Positions 44,395 to 52,509 of a stretch of 64,000 nucleotides of DNA are shown piece by piece. The stretch is from the NCBI RefSeq assembly GCF_050271975.1, contig NZ_CP189850.1, positions 1,488,001 through 1,552,000 of the forward strand, written 5' to 3'. The notes beneath the pieces are model-generated. The model did not search any database. It was not told where the DNA came from and saw only the letters and a list, made by a program, of their open reading frames with translations. The DNA comes from Litorimonas sp947503715. GTDB lineage: Bacteria; Pseudomonadota; Alphaproteobacteria; Caulobacterales; Maricaulaceae. The translations under genes and the position numbers were made by a program. How positions within the stretch are numbered: the stretch's first letter is position 1; every line of letters starts with the position of its first letter.

Positions 44395-45144
44395 CTATCG
44401 ACAGGCCGAACTCGGTCCCATGTCCAGGTGGAAATGATCTGCATGGGAGGCATTGTAATCGGGTGAGAGCGTCACGCGGAATAATTCGCAGGCCGCTTTA
44501 CGGGCCTCGCGCAAAAAATTGGCCTGCTTTCGGTCACCGTTCCAGCCGGTCAAGACACGGATGAGCGTGCCGTCTTCCAGTTCAAAGGCACCGACATCCC
44601 AGGCATTGGCAAAAGCATGTTCGGACCACTTTCCCGACCCGTTCCCGCGTTGCCGCCGACAGGAATAAGTCCCCATATGGTGGATTTTCGCCAGGGGTTG
44701 GTCGAAGTGTTTTTGCGCCAAATCGTTCACCTCCCGCTGCCAGAGGAAAACGGCGACCGAGAGCGGGCATTGCATGTTGCTCTCACCCGGCGCGAAATCC
44801 ACATCTTCGGTTCCGTAGACAACCCGTGCGACATCCCAGCCGCAAATATCAGCACCCGCACCTGTGGTCGGCCTTTTCGGGTCGGCGGGGATTGTTTCAT
44901 ATCCGACCGTATCGCGAGCAAGGTCCATGCAGGTTTTCGAAGGCGAGAGGCTCATGCGCAGGAGTTGTTGTTTTGTCGACCAGCCGATGGGGCGCGAGGT
45001 GTCGAGCGATTTCCACGGCAGGTGCTGACCCGGAACATATTTATTCGTCGCCCAAAACAGGCAGCCGAGTAATCCCAGAAAAAGAAGCGTGATGAACCAC
45101 CTCCAAATCCGTTCGCCCCGACTGCGTTTTAATCGACGAGACAT
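44395..45144 (-). CDS. extensin-like C-terminal domain protein, membrane-anchored
   Basis: The 249-residue product has a basic N-terminus, one membrane helix (about residues 14-31) and an extensin-like domain seen in many alphaproteobacteria. Conserved parts are SPSKTCMDLARD, HHMGTYSCRRQRGNGSGKWS, the SEHAFANAWDVGAF block and the HADHFHLDMGP end. These resemble the zinc ligands (H, D, H) of M15/LAS peptidoglycan carboxypeptidases, so a cell-wall peptidase role is possible. Its start overlaps the serine protease gene by 16 bp, marking an operon. Confidence 0.85.
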   Translation of the reverse strand: MSRRLKRSRGERIWRWFITLLFLGLLGCLFWATNKYVPGQHLPWKSLDTSRPIGWSTKQQLLRMSLSPSKTCMDLARDTVGYETIPADPKRPTTGAGADICGWDVARVVYGTEDVDFAPGESNMQCPLSVAVFLWQREVNDLAQKHFDQPLAKIHHMGTYSCRRQRGNGSGKWSEHAFANAWDVGAFELEDGTLIRVLTGWNGDRKQANFLREARKAACELFRVTLSPDYNASHADHFHLDMGPSSACR

Positions 45145-45947
45145 ATGACCTTTGCCACACGACGGTCACGCCGGAGACGGTCCGCGGATTGCCCGTAAGT
45201 CTCCAGCGAGAGGGGTTCCACGCCGTCGCCGGGCTCCGTGATAATGCCGCGCAAATATCGCGGCGCGACGGAATAGATGCGGCCTCGACGTGGCGCCTCG
45301 GCGGAGACGACTCCAATAATTTCGCCGTCTTTATCCAAGACGGGCGCACCGGACATTCCGCCCAGCGAGCCAAATAATCCGCGCGACCGGCCCAGTTCTG
45401 ACCAGGCCAAAATGGCTTCATCATTCGTGTAACGTCCCCGGACTTTCATCCGGTTGCGCGCGATGAGGGACCCGACGACTTCGCCCGGTTCCCCCTGCGG
45501 GTAGCCGAAGAAATATCCGATCTCGCCGATTTGGCGCGCCGAGTCCAAATCCGCAGGCAGAGCGCGTCGCGTCCATTTGGATTGTAGGACGGCAAGGTCA
45601 GAGTTTTGAATGACTTGGTATTCAACAGGAATAAATCGCCCCAACCCGACGCGCAGTCCCACCGTTTCACAACTATCAACAACATGGCGGGCCGTGAGCC
45701 ATAACCCTTCCTCATTAATCGCAAAGGCGGTTCCCGTGCCGGATTGAGCCGGTGCAGCGTCGACCAGAATGATTTCGTCTAAAGGCGATTCACTGGGCAG
45801 GAGTGGGCCCAATTCGGGCGATGTCGGCGGTTCCGGAATGATGACATCTTCCTCGACGCCGTAAGCGGTCCAAATAAAAATGGCTAGCGCCAGACCATAG
45901 ACAATCCAGTCAGGAAACCGCCGTTTCTTTTTCGCGCGATAGGCCAT
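45129..45947 (-). CDS. membrane-anchored trypsin-like serine protease (S1 family)
   Basis: The 272-residue product has a basic start (AKKKRR), one membrane helix (about residues 13-29) and a periplasmic protease domain. The catalytic triad can be placed: His in LTARHVVDSC, Asp in NSDLAVLQS, and Ser in LGGMSGAPVLDKDGEIIGVV. It has no PDZ domain, unlike DegP. It could trim periplasmic or wall-linked proteins. It lies between a DUF350 membrane protein gene (12 bp upstream) and the extensin-like gene, probably one transcription unit. Confidence 0.88.
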   Translation of the reverse strand: MAYRAKKKRRFPDWIVYGLALAIFIWTAYGVEEDVIIPEPPTSPELGPLLPSESPLDEIILVDAAPAQSGTGTAFAINEEGLWLTARHVVDSCETVGLRVGLGRFIPVEYQVIQNSDLAVLQSKWTRRALPADLDSARQIGEIGYFFGYPQGEPGEVVGSLIARNRMKVRGRYTNDEAILAWSELGRSRGLFGSLGGMSGAPVLDKDGEIIGVVSAEAPRRGRIYSVAPRYLRGIITEPGDGVEPLSLETYGQSADRLRRDRRVAKVICLVD

Positions 45948-45959
45948 CGGCGCGCGGGT

Positions 45960-46388
45960 TTAACCTGCAATCGCAAAGGCGAGGATGAGGGAGCCGGCCA
46001 GTTTAAAGGCGGCCAAGACCATGGTCGGTCCGGTCTCGTCCCGTTCAATCCGTTCAGGCATGCCGCGGAAAATAATGAAGTCGGTTATGCGAAAGAGGAA
46101 GAGTTGAAGAATGACCGAAAACAACGCCCATATTCCGACATCATAGAGAGAGAACTTATTAATGAGGCAGGCCGCAATGGGCAGGGCGAGGCTGATGATT
46201 AGTGCTGAGAAATGAATGGCCGCTGCCATATTGCCGTCCTGGACCAGCTCAATCTCCTTATGCGGCGTTAGCCAGACATAGGCAAAGATACCGGCCACAT
46301 AGATGACGGCCACCATCACGAGATAGAAAATTAGATAAGGGAAGCCTGCGGCGAGGCTCTCAAATGCTGGCTGCATTGCGGGGTCCAT
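45960..46388 (-). CDS. DUF350 family membrane protein
   Basis: About 142 residues from the ATG at 46388 (MDPAMQPAF), with four hydrophobic helices: residues 15-35, 55-75, 85-110 and 120-140. Features such as LIFYLVMVAVIYVAGIFAYV and LVQDGNMAAAIHFSALIISL fit the DUF350 family, small inner-membrane proteins of unknown role. The frame stays open to 46583, but that part is translated from repeat-rich intergenic DNA and is not likely to be used. It is the first gene of the unit with the serine protease and extensin-like genes. Confidence 0.72.
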   Translation of the reverse strand: MDPAMQPAFESLAAGFPYLIFYLVMVAVIYVAGIFAYVWLTPHKEIELVQDGNMAAAIHFSALIISLALPIAACLINKFSLYDVGIWALFSVILQLFLFRITDFIIFRGMPERIERDETGPTMVLAAFKLAGSLILAFAIAG

Positions 46389-46541
46389 AAATCTGTCGTT
46401 GTGCCCATGATTTCCGTCCCCCACCAACGAAAATCTCCGAAGCCTGTCTTTCAGAATTTGTGCGGGCGGTGCAAGTTTTTTGTGCGGTTGGGAGATGGAA
46501 CTGACCCTGCCGTATAGGCTTGCAGTGAGGCGAAACACATA

Positions 46542-46575
46542 TGTCACCCCGCACGTTATGTGGGGCCTGTCGTTT
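46542..46575. repeat. dispersed repeat, copy A
   Basis: A 34-bp sequence that opens TGTCACCCC and ends GGGGCCTGTCGTTT and recurs at 47368-47401 with four differences, in the same orientation. Each copy has a CCCC/GGGG hairpin inside. It looks like a REP-type palindromic element of alphaproteobacteria. Confidence 0.6.
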
Positions 46576-46592
46576 ATATTCATTCAAGAGCT

Positions 46593-46688
46593 CAGTGTTC
46601 CCGGGCCATGTTGTTTGCTTGCAAACAACCGCCCGGCACCCATGCGCATTCACTCTGCGGAATAGACCGCGGCTAATCGGGAACACTG
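46593..46688. other. 96-nt element with perfect 11-bp inverted ends, possible structured RNA or MITE
   Basis: CAGTGTTCCCG (46593-46603) pairs with CGGGAACACTG (46678-46688). Inside, GTTGTTTGC (46610-46618) pairs with GCAAACAAC (46621-46629), extended by CCGGGC/GCCCGG, and a second GCGG/CCGC hairpin lies at about 46657-46671. This gives a three-way junction. It could be a structured RNA on either strand or a small inverted-repeat element. No known RNA family was recognised. Confidence 0.4.
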
Positions 46689-46782
46689 GACGATAGATTC
46701 GCCTGCCTCAGAACCATTTGGTTCCTGTATCTCTTATCTTGTTTCCGTTTCGCTTCGTTTACTCTCGAATAAAACGGGATGT

Positions 46783-46865
46783 CCGCGTGGTCGTCTGGGT
46801 TCTGGTCGCAAACCAGATTATAAGCTAAGTTTTCGAACCCCAACGGGCCCACGCGGCGGCGCCTT
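46783..46865 (+). ncRNA. candidate structured RNA or terminator region
   Basis: CCGCGTGG (46783-46790) pairs with CCACGCGG (46849-46856); within it GGGTTC (46797-46802) can pair with GAACCC (46835-46840) and TCTGGT with ACCAGA (46801-46817). GCGGCGGCGCC and a T5 run follow on the plus strand. On the minus strand a TTGGGG/TATAAT promoter-like pair (46838-46843, 46817-46822; 15-nt spacer) lies inside the same structure, so the direction is unsure. tmRNA, RNase P and SRP signatures are absent. Confidence 0.3.
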
Positions 46866-47174
46866 TTTGCACTAACGGCCGAACCATTCAGTCGGGGAAC
46901 GATCAGCTCTCGTTAGGCCACCCAAGCAACCGGGACATTACACCCTTCGCTCCAATGACAAGCACCGCTTCTTTCCGGTCCGTGCATTTCTGTTTTTTTA
47001 ATAAAAGCGTCGAAAAATGGGTAAGCTTCACCAAATTTTCGACACCTCATCAAACAGAATTGCACTGGTCAATGTGCACCTGACCGCCCTGTGAAAGAAG
47101 ACACCTTAAAGATTGCACAGGTCGAAAGGGGTGTGGACGCAGTTTTTGAAATAAATCTCAATCCCCGTTTATGA

Positions 47175-47280
47175 GCCTGTCCCCGGCGCAGGCCGGGGTC
47201 TCCATCATAATTCAGAGGACGCTAATTTGAGCAGACATTACAATCACCTAAGGAGGCCCCGGCCTGCGCCGAGGACAGGC
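47175..47280. repeat. inverted pair of a 29-bp repeat
   Basis: The sequence at 47175-47203 (opening GCCTGTCCCCGG) and that at 47252-47280 (ending GAGGACAGGC) are reverse complements with two differences, with 48 bp between them. Each unit is GC-rich and self-complementary in part. This is typical of paired REP elements. Confidence 0.7.
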
Positions 47281-47367
47281 GAGATTGTTGGAATTTTATT
47301 TTCTCAATCCACGCTTTCAAAATCGCCATTACCGAGGATTATCTTTTCAGTGCCCCCAAAAACCAAC

Positions 47368-47469
47368 TGTCACCCCACACGTGATGCGGGGCCTGTCGTT
47401 TGCAGACCTCAGGTTTGAGAGAGCAGTCGTTAGGTCCCGCATCTCCACTGCGTTGCGTGCGGGATAACA
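47368..47469. repeat. dispersed repeat, copy B, with extra inverted repeat
   Basis: A second copy of the 34-bp element (47368-47401), followed by TCCCGCA (47435-47441) and TGCGGGA (47458-47464), a hairpin just downstream of the rlmN stop. The whole looks like a composite REP element. Confidence 0.55.
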
Positions 47470-47528
47470 AATGTTATTGTCTCTGACCTGCATAATTCCG
47501 GAACTATCCAAAGCCGAAAATAAAACGC

Positions 47529-48692
47529 TTACCCCGCCGCCGCTGCTTTCGCCTCTTTGCGCAATACACTCGCGCGTTTCTTCTCGCTGTCGCTCTTCAA
47601 TTGCCCACAGGCCGCGAAAATATCCTGTCCGCGGGTTTTGCGGATGGGGCTGGCATAACCTGCGGCGTTTACCATGTCGGAGAAGGTCTTGATCGTTTCC
47701 ATGTCGGAACATTCGTAGTCCGTGCCGGGCCACGGGTTGAACGGGATCAGGTTCACTTTGGCGGGAATGCCTCGCAGTAATTTGATGAGTTGTTTGGCAT
47801 GCCAGGGTTGATCATTAATCCCTTTCAGCATGACATATTCGAAGGTAATCCGGCGGGAATTGGACAGGCCCGGATAATCACGACAGGCCTGCATCAGCTC
47901 TTTCAGCGGATATTTCTTATTGATCGGCATGATCTGACTGCGGAGTTCATCATTGGCCGCGTGGAGCGAGATGGCGAGTTGAGCGGAGGTGCGTTCGCCC
48001 ATCGGGCCAATTTCCGGGACAACGCCGGAGGTGCTGACCGTAATCCGTCGGCGACCAATGCCGAGGCCTTCGGGATCGCAAATCGTGTCCAGCGCATCAC
48101 CGACCTTCTCAGTATTATAAAGTGGCTCGCCCATGCCCATAAAGACGATATTAGTCAGCTTGCGGTTCTCCTGCGTCGTCGGCCATTCGCCGAGGTCGTC
48201 CCGCGCAATGATGACTTGCAACACGATTTCACGCGCCGTCAGATTACGCACGAGTCGTTGCGTCCCCGTATGGCAGAAGGTGCAGGTGAGGGTGCAGCCG
48301 ACCTGGCTGGACACGCAGAGCGCACCGGTTTTGGACACATCGGGAATAAAGACGCTCTCGACCTCGACACCCGGCGACATGCGGATGAGATATTTACGCG
48401 TGCCGTCGACGGAGATGAGCCGTTCGACAATCTCCGGTCGGTCCAAGGTGAACCCGGCTTCCAGTTTCGCCCGTAAGGGTTTGCCGACATTTGTCATCTG
48501 GTCAAATGAAGTGACGCCGTAATTATAGATCCAGTGGAAAATCTGCTTCGTCCGCATCCGGACTTTTTTCGGTTCAATGCCAATGCGCTCTAACTCCGCC
48601 GCGATTTCCTTGCGGCCAAGCCCAACCAACGCAACGCGTGGATCAACTGGTGCGGGGGCGGGGGCGTTATCAATGAGGGTCGTGCTGGACAT
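47529..48692 (-). CDS. rlmN: 23S rRNA (A2503-C2)/tRNA (A37-C2) methyltransferase RlmN
   Basis: A radical-SAM methyltransferase of 387 residues. The iron-sulfur cysteines are in VGCTLTCTFCHTGTQ (CxxxCxxC). Other family blocks are MRTKQIFHWIYNYGVTSFDQ near the N-terminus, NIVFMGMGEPLYN, ISLHAANDELRSQIMPIN, and the second catalytic cysteine close to the end (DIFAACGQLKSD). It methylates adenine 2503 in the peptidyl-transferase centre and tRNA A37. It is a single gene that ends at the repeat-rich region. Confidence 0.97.
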   Translation of the reverse strand: MSSTTLIDNAPAPAPVDPRVALVGLGRKEIAAELERIGIEPKKVRMRTKQIFHWIYNYGVTSFDQMTNVGKPLRAKLEAGFTLDRPEIVERLISVDGTRKYLIRMSPGVEVESVFIPDVSKTGALCVSSQVGCTLTCTFCHTGTQRLVRNLTAREIVLQVIIARDDLGEWPTTQENRKLTNIVFMGMGEPLYNTEKVGDALDTICDPEGLGIGRRRITVSTSGVVPEIGPMGERTSAQLAISLHAANDELRSQIMPINKKYPLKELMQACRDYPGLSNSRRITFEYVMLKGINDQPWHAKQLIKLLRGIPAKVNLIPFNPWPGTDYECSDMETIKTFSDMVNAAGYASPIRKTRGQDIFAACGQLKSDSEKKRASVLRKEAKAAAAG

Positions 48693-48822
48693 GGCGCGGC
48701 CTCTATCACGCGCGAGTGAAACCGCAAAGTCGCGAGTTCAGGCTGCGCAACTCACAAATTCGTTGATTGGGATTAGAGTTTTCCAACTTGCCGCGTCAGC
48801 CTGTCGCGATTAAACGCGGCCT

Positions 48823-50187
48823 ATGTCAGGTCCTTCCGCTCCCAATGCTCAACCCATCACGTCAAAGGCGCAGATGGTTGATTATCTCGCCTCCGGGTCT
48901 AAACCGAAGGATGAATGGCGAGTCGGCACAGAGCATGAGAAGATTGGCTTTTGTAACGCCAAGAAGCTGCCGCTGCCCTATGACGGGCCCTGTTCGATTA
49001 AGGCCATGCTGGAAGGTTTGCAGCGATACGACTGGCAGCCTGTTGAAGAAGACGGCAATCTCATTGCGTTAAAACGCGACGGCGCGTCTGTGTCTTTGGA
49101 GCCGGGTGGACAGTTGGAGCTGTCCGGTGCGCCGCTGGAACATATCCACCAAACCTGCGCGGAGGTCTCGCGCCACCTGCGCGAAGTCCGCGAAGTCGCC
49201 GATGAAATCGGGGCCGGGTTCCTGTCACTCGGTTTCCGGCCGGACACAAAACTGGAAGATGTCCCCGTCATGCCCAAGGGTCGCTATAAAATCATGCGCG
49301 ACTATATGCAGAAGGTCGGGACAATGGGGCGCGAGATGATGTTCCGGACCTGCACCGTTCAAGCCAATCTGGATTTCGGCTCAGAGGCCGATATGGTCAA
49401 GAAATTCCGGGTCTCACTGGCGCTGCAACCGATTGGGACGGCGCTCTTTGCGAATTCACCTTTTACCGACGGTAAGCTGAATGGCTATAAGTCCTTCCGC
49501 TCGCGTATCTGGATGGATACCGACGCCGACCGAACAGGTATGTTGCCTTTTGTCTTTGATGAGGGCTTCGGCTTTGAGCAATATGTCGATTACGCCCTGA
49601 AAGTGCCGATGTATTTCGTCTATCGCGACGGGCAATATCTGGATGCGTCGGGCAAGGATTTCCGCAAATTCCTGGACGGGACGCTGGATGTCCGTCCGGG
49701 CGAAGTCGCGACCATGAGTGATTTCGAAGACCATCTCTCCACGATTTTCCCGGAAGTCCGCCTCAAGAAATTCTTGGAGATGCGCGGGTGTGATACGGGC
49801 CATTGGGACGAGCTCTGCGCGATGCCGGCTTTCTGGACGGGGCTGCTTTATGACGGCTCAGCTTTGGATGCGGCGTGGGACCTCGTTAAGGATTGGACGA
49901 CGGAAGAGCGTCAGACACTGCGGGAACAAGTGCCGACATCCGGTCTGCAAACCAAATTCCGCGATACGACCGTCAATGAGTTGGCGAAACAGGTACTCGA
50001 GATTTCCCGTAGCGGGCTGAATGCTCGCGCCAAAATGAATGCGCATGGCGAGAATGAAACCGTGTTCCTGCAGGACCTGGATGCCATGGTCGCGGCGGGC
50101 CAATCCAATGCGGATCGCCTCATCACGAAATTCAACCGCGAATGGGCGGGTGATGTGATGCGCGCCTATTCCGAGTGCATTTATTAA
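48823..50187 (+). CDS. gshA: glutamate-cysteine ligase, plant-type (GCS2)
   Basis: Makes gamma-glutamylcysteine, the first step of glutathione synthesis. The 454-residue product fits the plant/alphaproteobacterial GCS2 family: WRVGTEHEKIGF near residue 30, SLEPGGQLELSGAPLEHIHQ, MFRTCTVQANLDFGSEADM, and SFRSRIWMDTDADRTG. Its stop (50185-50187) abuts the stop of the convergent TonB receptor gene. Glutathione is a partner for the glutaredoxin-coupled ArsC in this window. Confidence 0.96.
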   Translation: MSGPSAPNAQPITSKAQMVDYLASGSKPKDEWRVGTEHEKIGFCNAKKLPLPYDGPCSIKAMLEGLQRYDWQPVEEDGNLIALKRDGASVSLEPGGQLELSGAPLEHIHQTCAEVSRHLREVREVADEIGAGFLSLGFRPDTKLEDVPVMPKGRYKIMRDYMQKVGTMGREMMFRTCTVQANLDFGSEADMVKKFRVSLALQPIGTALFANSPFTDGKLNGYKSFRSRIWMDTDADRTGMLPFVFDEGFGFEQYVDYALKVPMYFVYRDGQYLDASGKDFRKFLDGTLDVRPGEVATMSDFEDHLSTIFPEVRLKKFLEMRGCDTGHWDELCAMPAFWTGLLYDGSALDAAWDLVKDWTTEERQTLREQVPTSGLQTKFRDTTVNELAKQVLEISRSGLNARAKMNAHGENETVFLQDLDAMVAAGQSNADRLITKFNREWAGDVMRAYSECIY

Positions 50188-52272
50188 TTAGAACGTATCT
50201 GTAAGCTCGAAAGAGATACGCTGACCACGCTGGCGTTCCGTAATCTGACGTTCAAATTGGGTGCCCGTACGAGTTGGCGTAAACCGTAATCGTTCGCGTT
50301 GCAGCCTGAAATCCGCGATATTCTGAACGCGAACCGTGAATTGCATCCCGAACAGGTCCTTGTGAATGAAGGCCAGCTCGACTTCTGGATCGAGGAAATT
50401 ATTTTCCACCGTTTCGTCAATGCGGAAAGATTTGGCACTGTCAGATTGCTCCACTTCGCCCTCAATCGCGAAGGGAGAGTCGGGAATGTCATAGCGGAAA
50501 CCGAGATCATATTCCCAAAGCGGCCAGTTGGAAATATTGCGGCTCGTCCCGGTAATGGGGTCATCAATTTCAGATTCCGAGAGAAAGAATTCCCCCGTCA
50601 GGCGCAGACCCTTCACGGCATCATCCAAGACCCAGGTCAGGTTCGCCTCTGCGCCATAAACCGCACCATTGGAGTCCAGATTGGACGGACCTTGCGCGCC
50701 GCCCTCAAATAAGACCTGCTCAATTGGGTCTTCCACGATGTCGTAAAAGAGTTTGAAGCGTCCGGAGAGACCTTTGGGGGCTTGTTTGATCAGTTCGGCT
50801 TCAAACTCCCATTTCTGTTCCGGCTTAACATTGCCGCCCTGTGTTTCTGTTTCTTCGGCCAGGCTGACCGTGGAAATGAAATCACCGAAATCGAGTTGGC
50901 TCACACTGCGCTCGACTTGGCCGCGTAAGGTCCAGGCGGAGTCGAGTTTGTGCGAGGCGGTGATGAAGCCTTTGGGACGGAAAAACTTACCCGAGTCGCC
51001 GTCCTCGCTGACAACATCAATGACGGAATATTCCGCGCCGAGTGAGGTTTGTAGAGTTGTGCGTGGATTGACAGCCCAACTGCGTGAAAGGTTCGTTTGA
51101 AAGCGGTCTTCCTCAACACGTACATCATCCTCGACGAGAAGGGCGTCATTCAGGGAAAAGTCTGAAACGGAGTCGAATGTGTTGATCGCGCCTTCAACGG
51201 AGAAAGCCCAATCATGTCCTTGCGAGGATTTCCATGTATATTCTCCGCGACCAATATATTCCTTGGAGACATTGTTCTGATCAAAGAGTTGGAGCGCTTG
51301 ACCCGGCGCTGTATCATCAAACAGGAAAGAGCTGATAAAATCGGCATCCTCACTACGATGGAGCGCGATTAATTTCAGACGTCCGCTATTTCCTAACAGG
51401 TCTAGACCGAGATCGTAATCCCCGCCGATTTCATAATTGATTTGATCCTGCGTGACGGCGGCAACGGAAGCGCCTGTTCCGGCCGGATTGATCAGATTGA
51501 CGAATTGTTCTTGGACGAGTGTGTTTCGGTTCTGTTTCCTCGCCGAGAGATTCAAATTCGCAATATGGCCGTTGTCGCGGTTCAGCGTCAGATTAAGATT
51601 GGCAAAGGGATTTTGCGTATCAAAAGAGAGACGTTCCGTGCGGTCCTGAGTTTGAAGGCCTTCACCGTCGAAAAATTGCTCGTTTCCGTTTTCGCTGAAG
51701 ATGAATTGGGAATGTCCGACACTGCCAACGGCCTGAATATTTCCGCGTTTGGCAGAGAAATTCAGCCCGATATCGCCCAATTGCGGTTGGCTGCCTTCTT
51801 CAAATCGGGCTGCGGCATTCCAACTCCCCGACAGCTCACCCGACTTCGCAATGATATTGGCCACTTGTCCGGATAGGCCGGGAATATCGAGGCTCTCGCC
51901 TTTGACAATCTCAATCCGTTCAACATTGCTAGCCGGGATGCGGGACAGGATTTCATTCGCGCCGGAGGACTTGGACGAAGGGCGACGGCCATTGATAAGA
52001 ATGTTGAGGCTGGCCTGCCCAAACCCGCGTTCACCGTCAGAGCTGCCGCGAATTTCAAAGCCGGGGATCTGTGCAACCATATCGGACGCGGTTTGCGGTG
52101 AGAACTGCTCAAAATATTCGGGGCTGTAGACTTCTGTCGGTGTCGCACCGTCATCTGCTGCCGTCCCCGGAGCCGTCTGAGCGGAAGCCGTCATGGGCAA
52201 TGAGAAAGTACCGACGGTCGCTAACAAAGACAGAGCTAGTGCTGAAACGCCACTATTGAATAATCGAGTCAA
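50188..52272 (-). CDS. TonB-dependent receptor, peptide-transport context
   Basis: I prefer the TTG at 52272 as start because AAGGGG lies just upstream and it gives a compact signal peptide (TRLFNSGVSALALSLLATVG ... SASAQ); a GTG at 52311 would add 13 residues. The roughly 694-residue product has a plug domain (MVAQIPGFEIRGSSDGERGF, ASLNILINGRRPSSK, VERIEIVKGES) and a barrel that ends ISFELTDTF. It is divergent from a POT peptide transporter, suggesting peptide uptake across both membranes. The exact ligand is unknown. Confidence 0.88.
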   Translation of the reverse strand: MTRLFNSGVSALALSLLATVGTFSLPMTASAQTAPGTAADDGATPTEVYSPEYFEQFSPQTASDMVAQIPGFEIRGSSDGERGFGQASLNILINGRRPSSKSSGANEILSRIPASNVERIEIVKGESLDIPGLSGQVANIIAKSGELSGSWNAAARFEEGSQPQLGDIGLNFSAKRGNIQAVGSVGHSQFIFSENGNEQFFDGEGLQTQDRTERLSFDTQNPFANLNLTLNRDNGHIANLNLSARKQNRNTLVQEQFVNLINPAGTGASVAAVTQDQINYEIGGDYDLGLDLLGNSGRLKLIALHRSEDADFISSFLFDDTAPGQALQLFDQNNVSKEYIGRGEYTWKSSQGHDWAFSVEGAINTFDSVSDFSLNDALLVEDDVRVEEDRFQTNLSRSWAVNPRTTLQTSLGAEYSVIDVVSEDGDSGKFFRPKGFITASHKLDSAWTLRGQVERSVSQLDFGDFISTVSLAEETETQGGNVKPEQKWEFEAELIKQAPKGLSGRFKLFYDIVEDPIEQVLFEGGAQGPSNLDSNGAVYGAEANLTWVLDDAVKGLRLTGEFFLSESEIDDPITGTSRNISNWPLWEYDLGFRYDIPDSPFAIEGEVEQSDSAKSFRIDETVENNFLDPEVELAFIHKDLFGMQFTVRVQNIADFRLQRERLRFTPTRTGTQFERQITERQRGQRISFELTDTF

Positions 52273-52509
52273 GCCGAACCCCTTCGAAAATATAGTTAAG
52301 TGTCCCATCACTTATTCGCACCGCACTACGCCAGCAGAGGTAGAGTCTCAAGTCTTATAAGTGAGCAGAACTGTCATCAGGCTTAACAACAGGTGCAGAC
52401 GCGTTGCACCGCAGGCGGCGCTGTGCCAAAGCGAAGGTTAAAGCTGTTAAACGGGTCTCGGGGAGAGACCTTTGCAGCATTCGAAACAAAGCCTTTAAAG
52501 GGGATTTTA

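Larger units (their letters stand above)
46389..47528. other. gene-free region of about 1.1 kb, rich in hairpins and repeats
   Basis: No convincing coding frame was found. It contains, in order, a 34-bp repeat copy (46542), a 96-nt element with 11-bp inverted ends (46593-46688), a series of hairpins (46709-46856) followed by a T-run, a CTAACG/CGTTAG stem near 46873-46916, an inverted repeat (47009-47043), two near-copies of ATTGCACWGGTC (47059 and 47112), a 29-bp inverted repeat pair (47175-47280), and a second 34-bp repeat copy (47368). Some of these may be small RNA genes. Confidence 0.6.

Noticed and set aside
46389..46583. N-terminal extension of the DUF350 gene
   Set aside because: The extra 65 codons include repeat copy A and do not match the family's usual length; the ATG at 46388 is adequate.
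46360..46686. Minus-strand frame of 108 codons through the DUF350 upstream region
   Set aside because: It runs across repeat and hairpin elements, has no ribosome site and no recognisable protein features.
46826..46845. A GTTCGAA word on the minus strand that looks like a tRNA T-loop
   Set aside because: The flanking bases do not form a 5-bp T-stem and no acceptor or anticodon arm fits around it.
46690..47000. tmRNA, RNase P RNA or SRP RNA in the structured region
   Set aside because: No proteolysis-tag frame ending in Ala-Ala, no RNase P GAGGAAAGTCC block and no SRP apical loop sequence on either strand.
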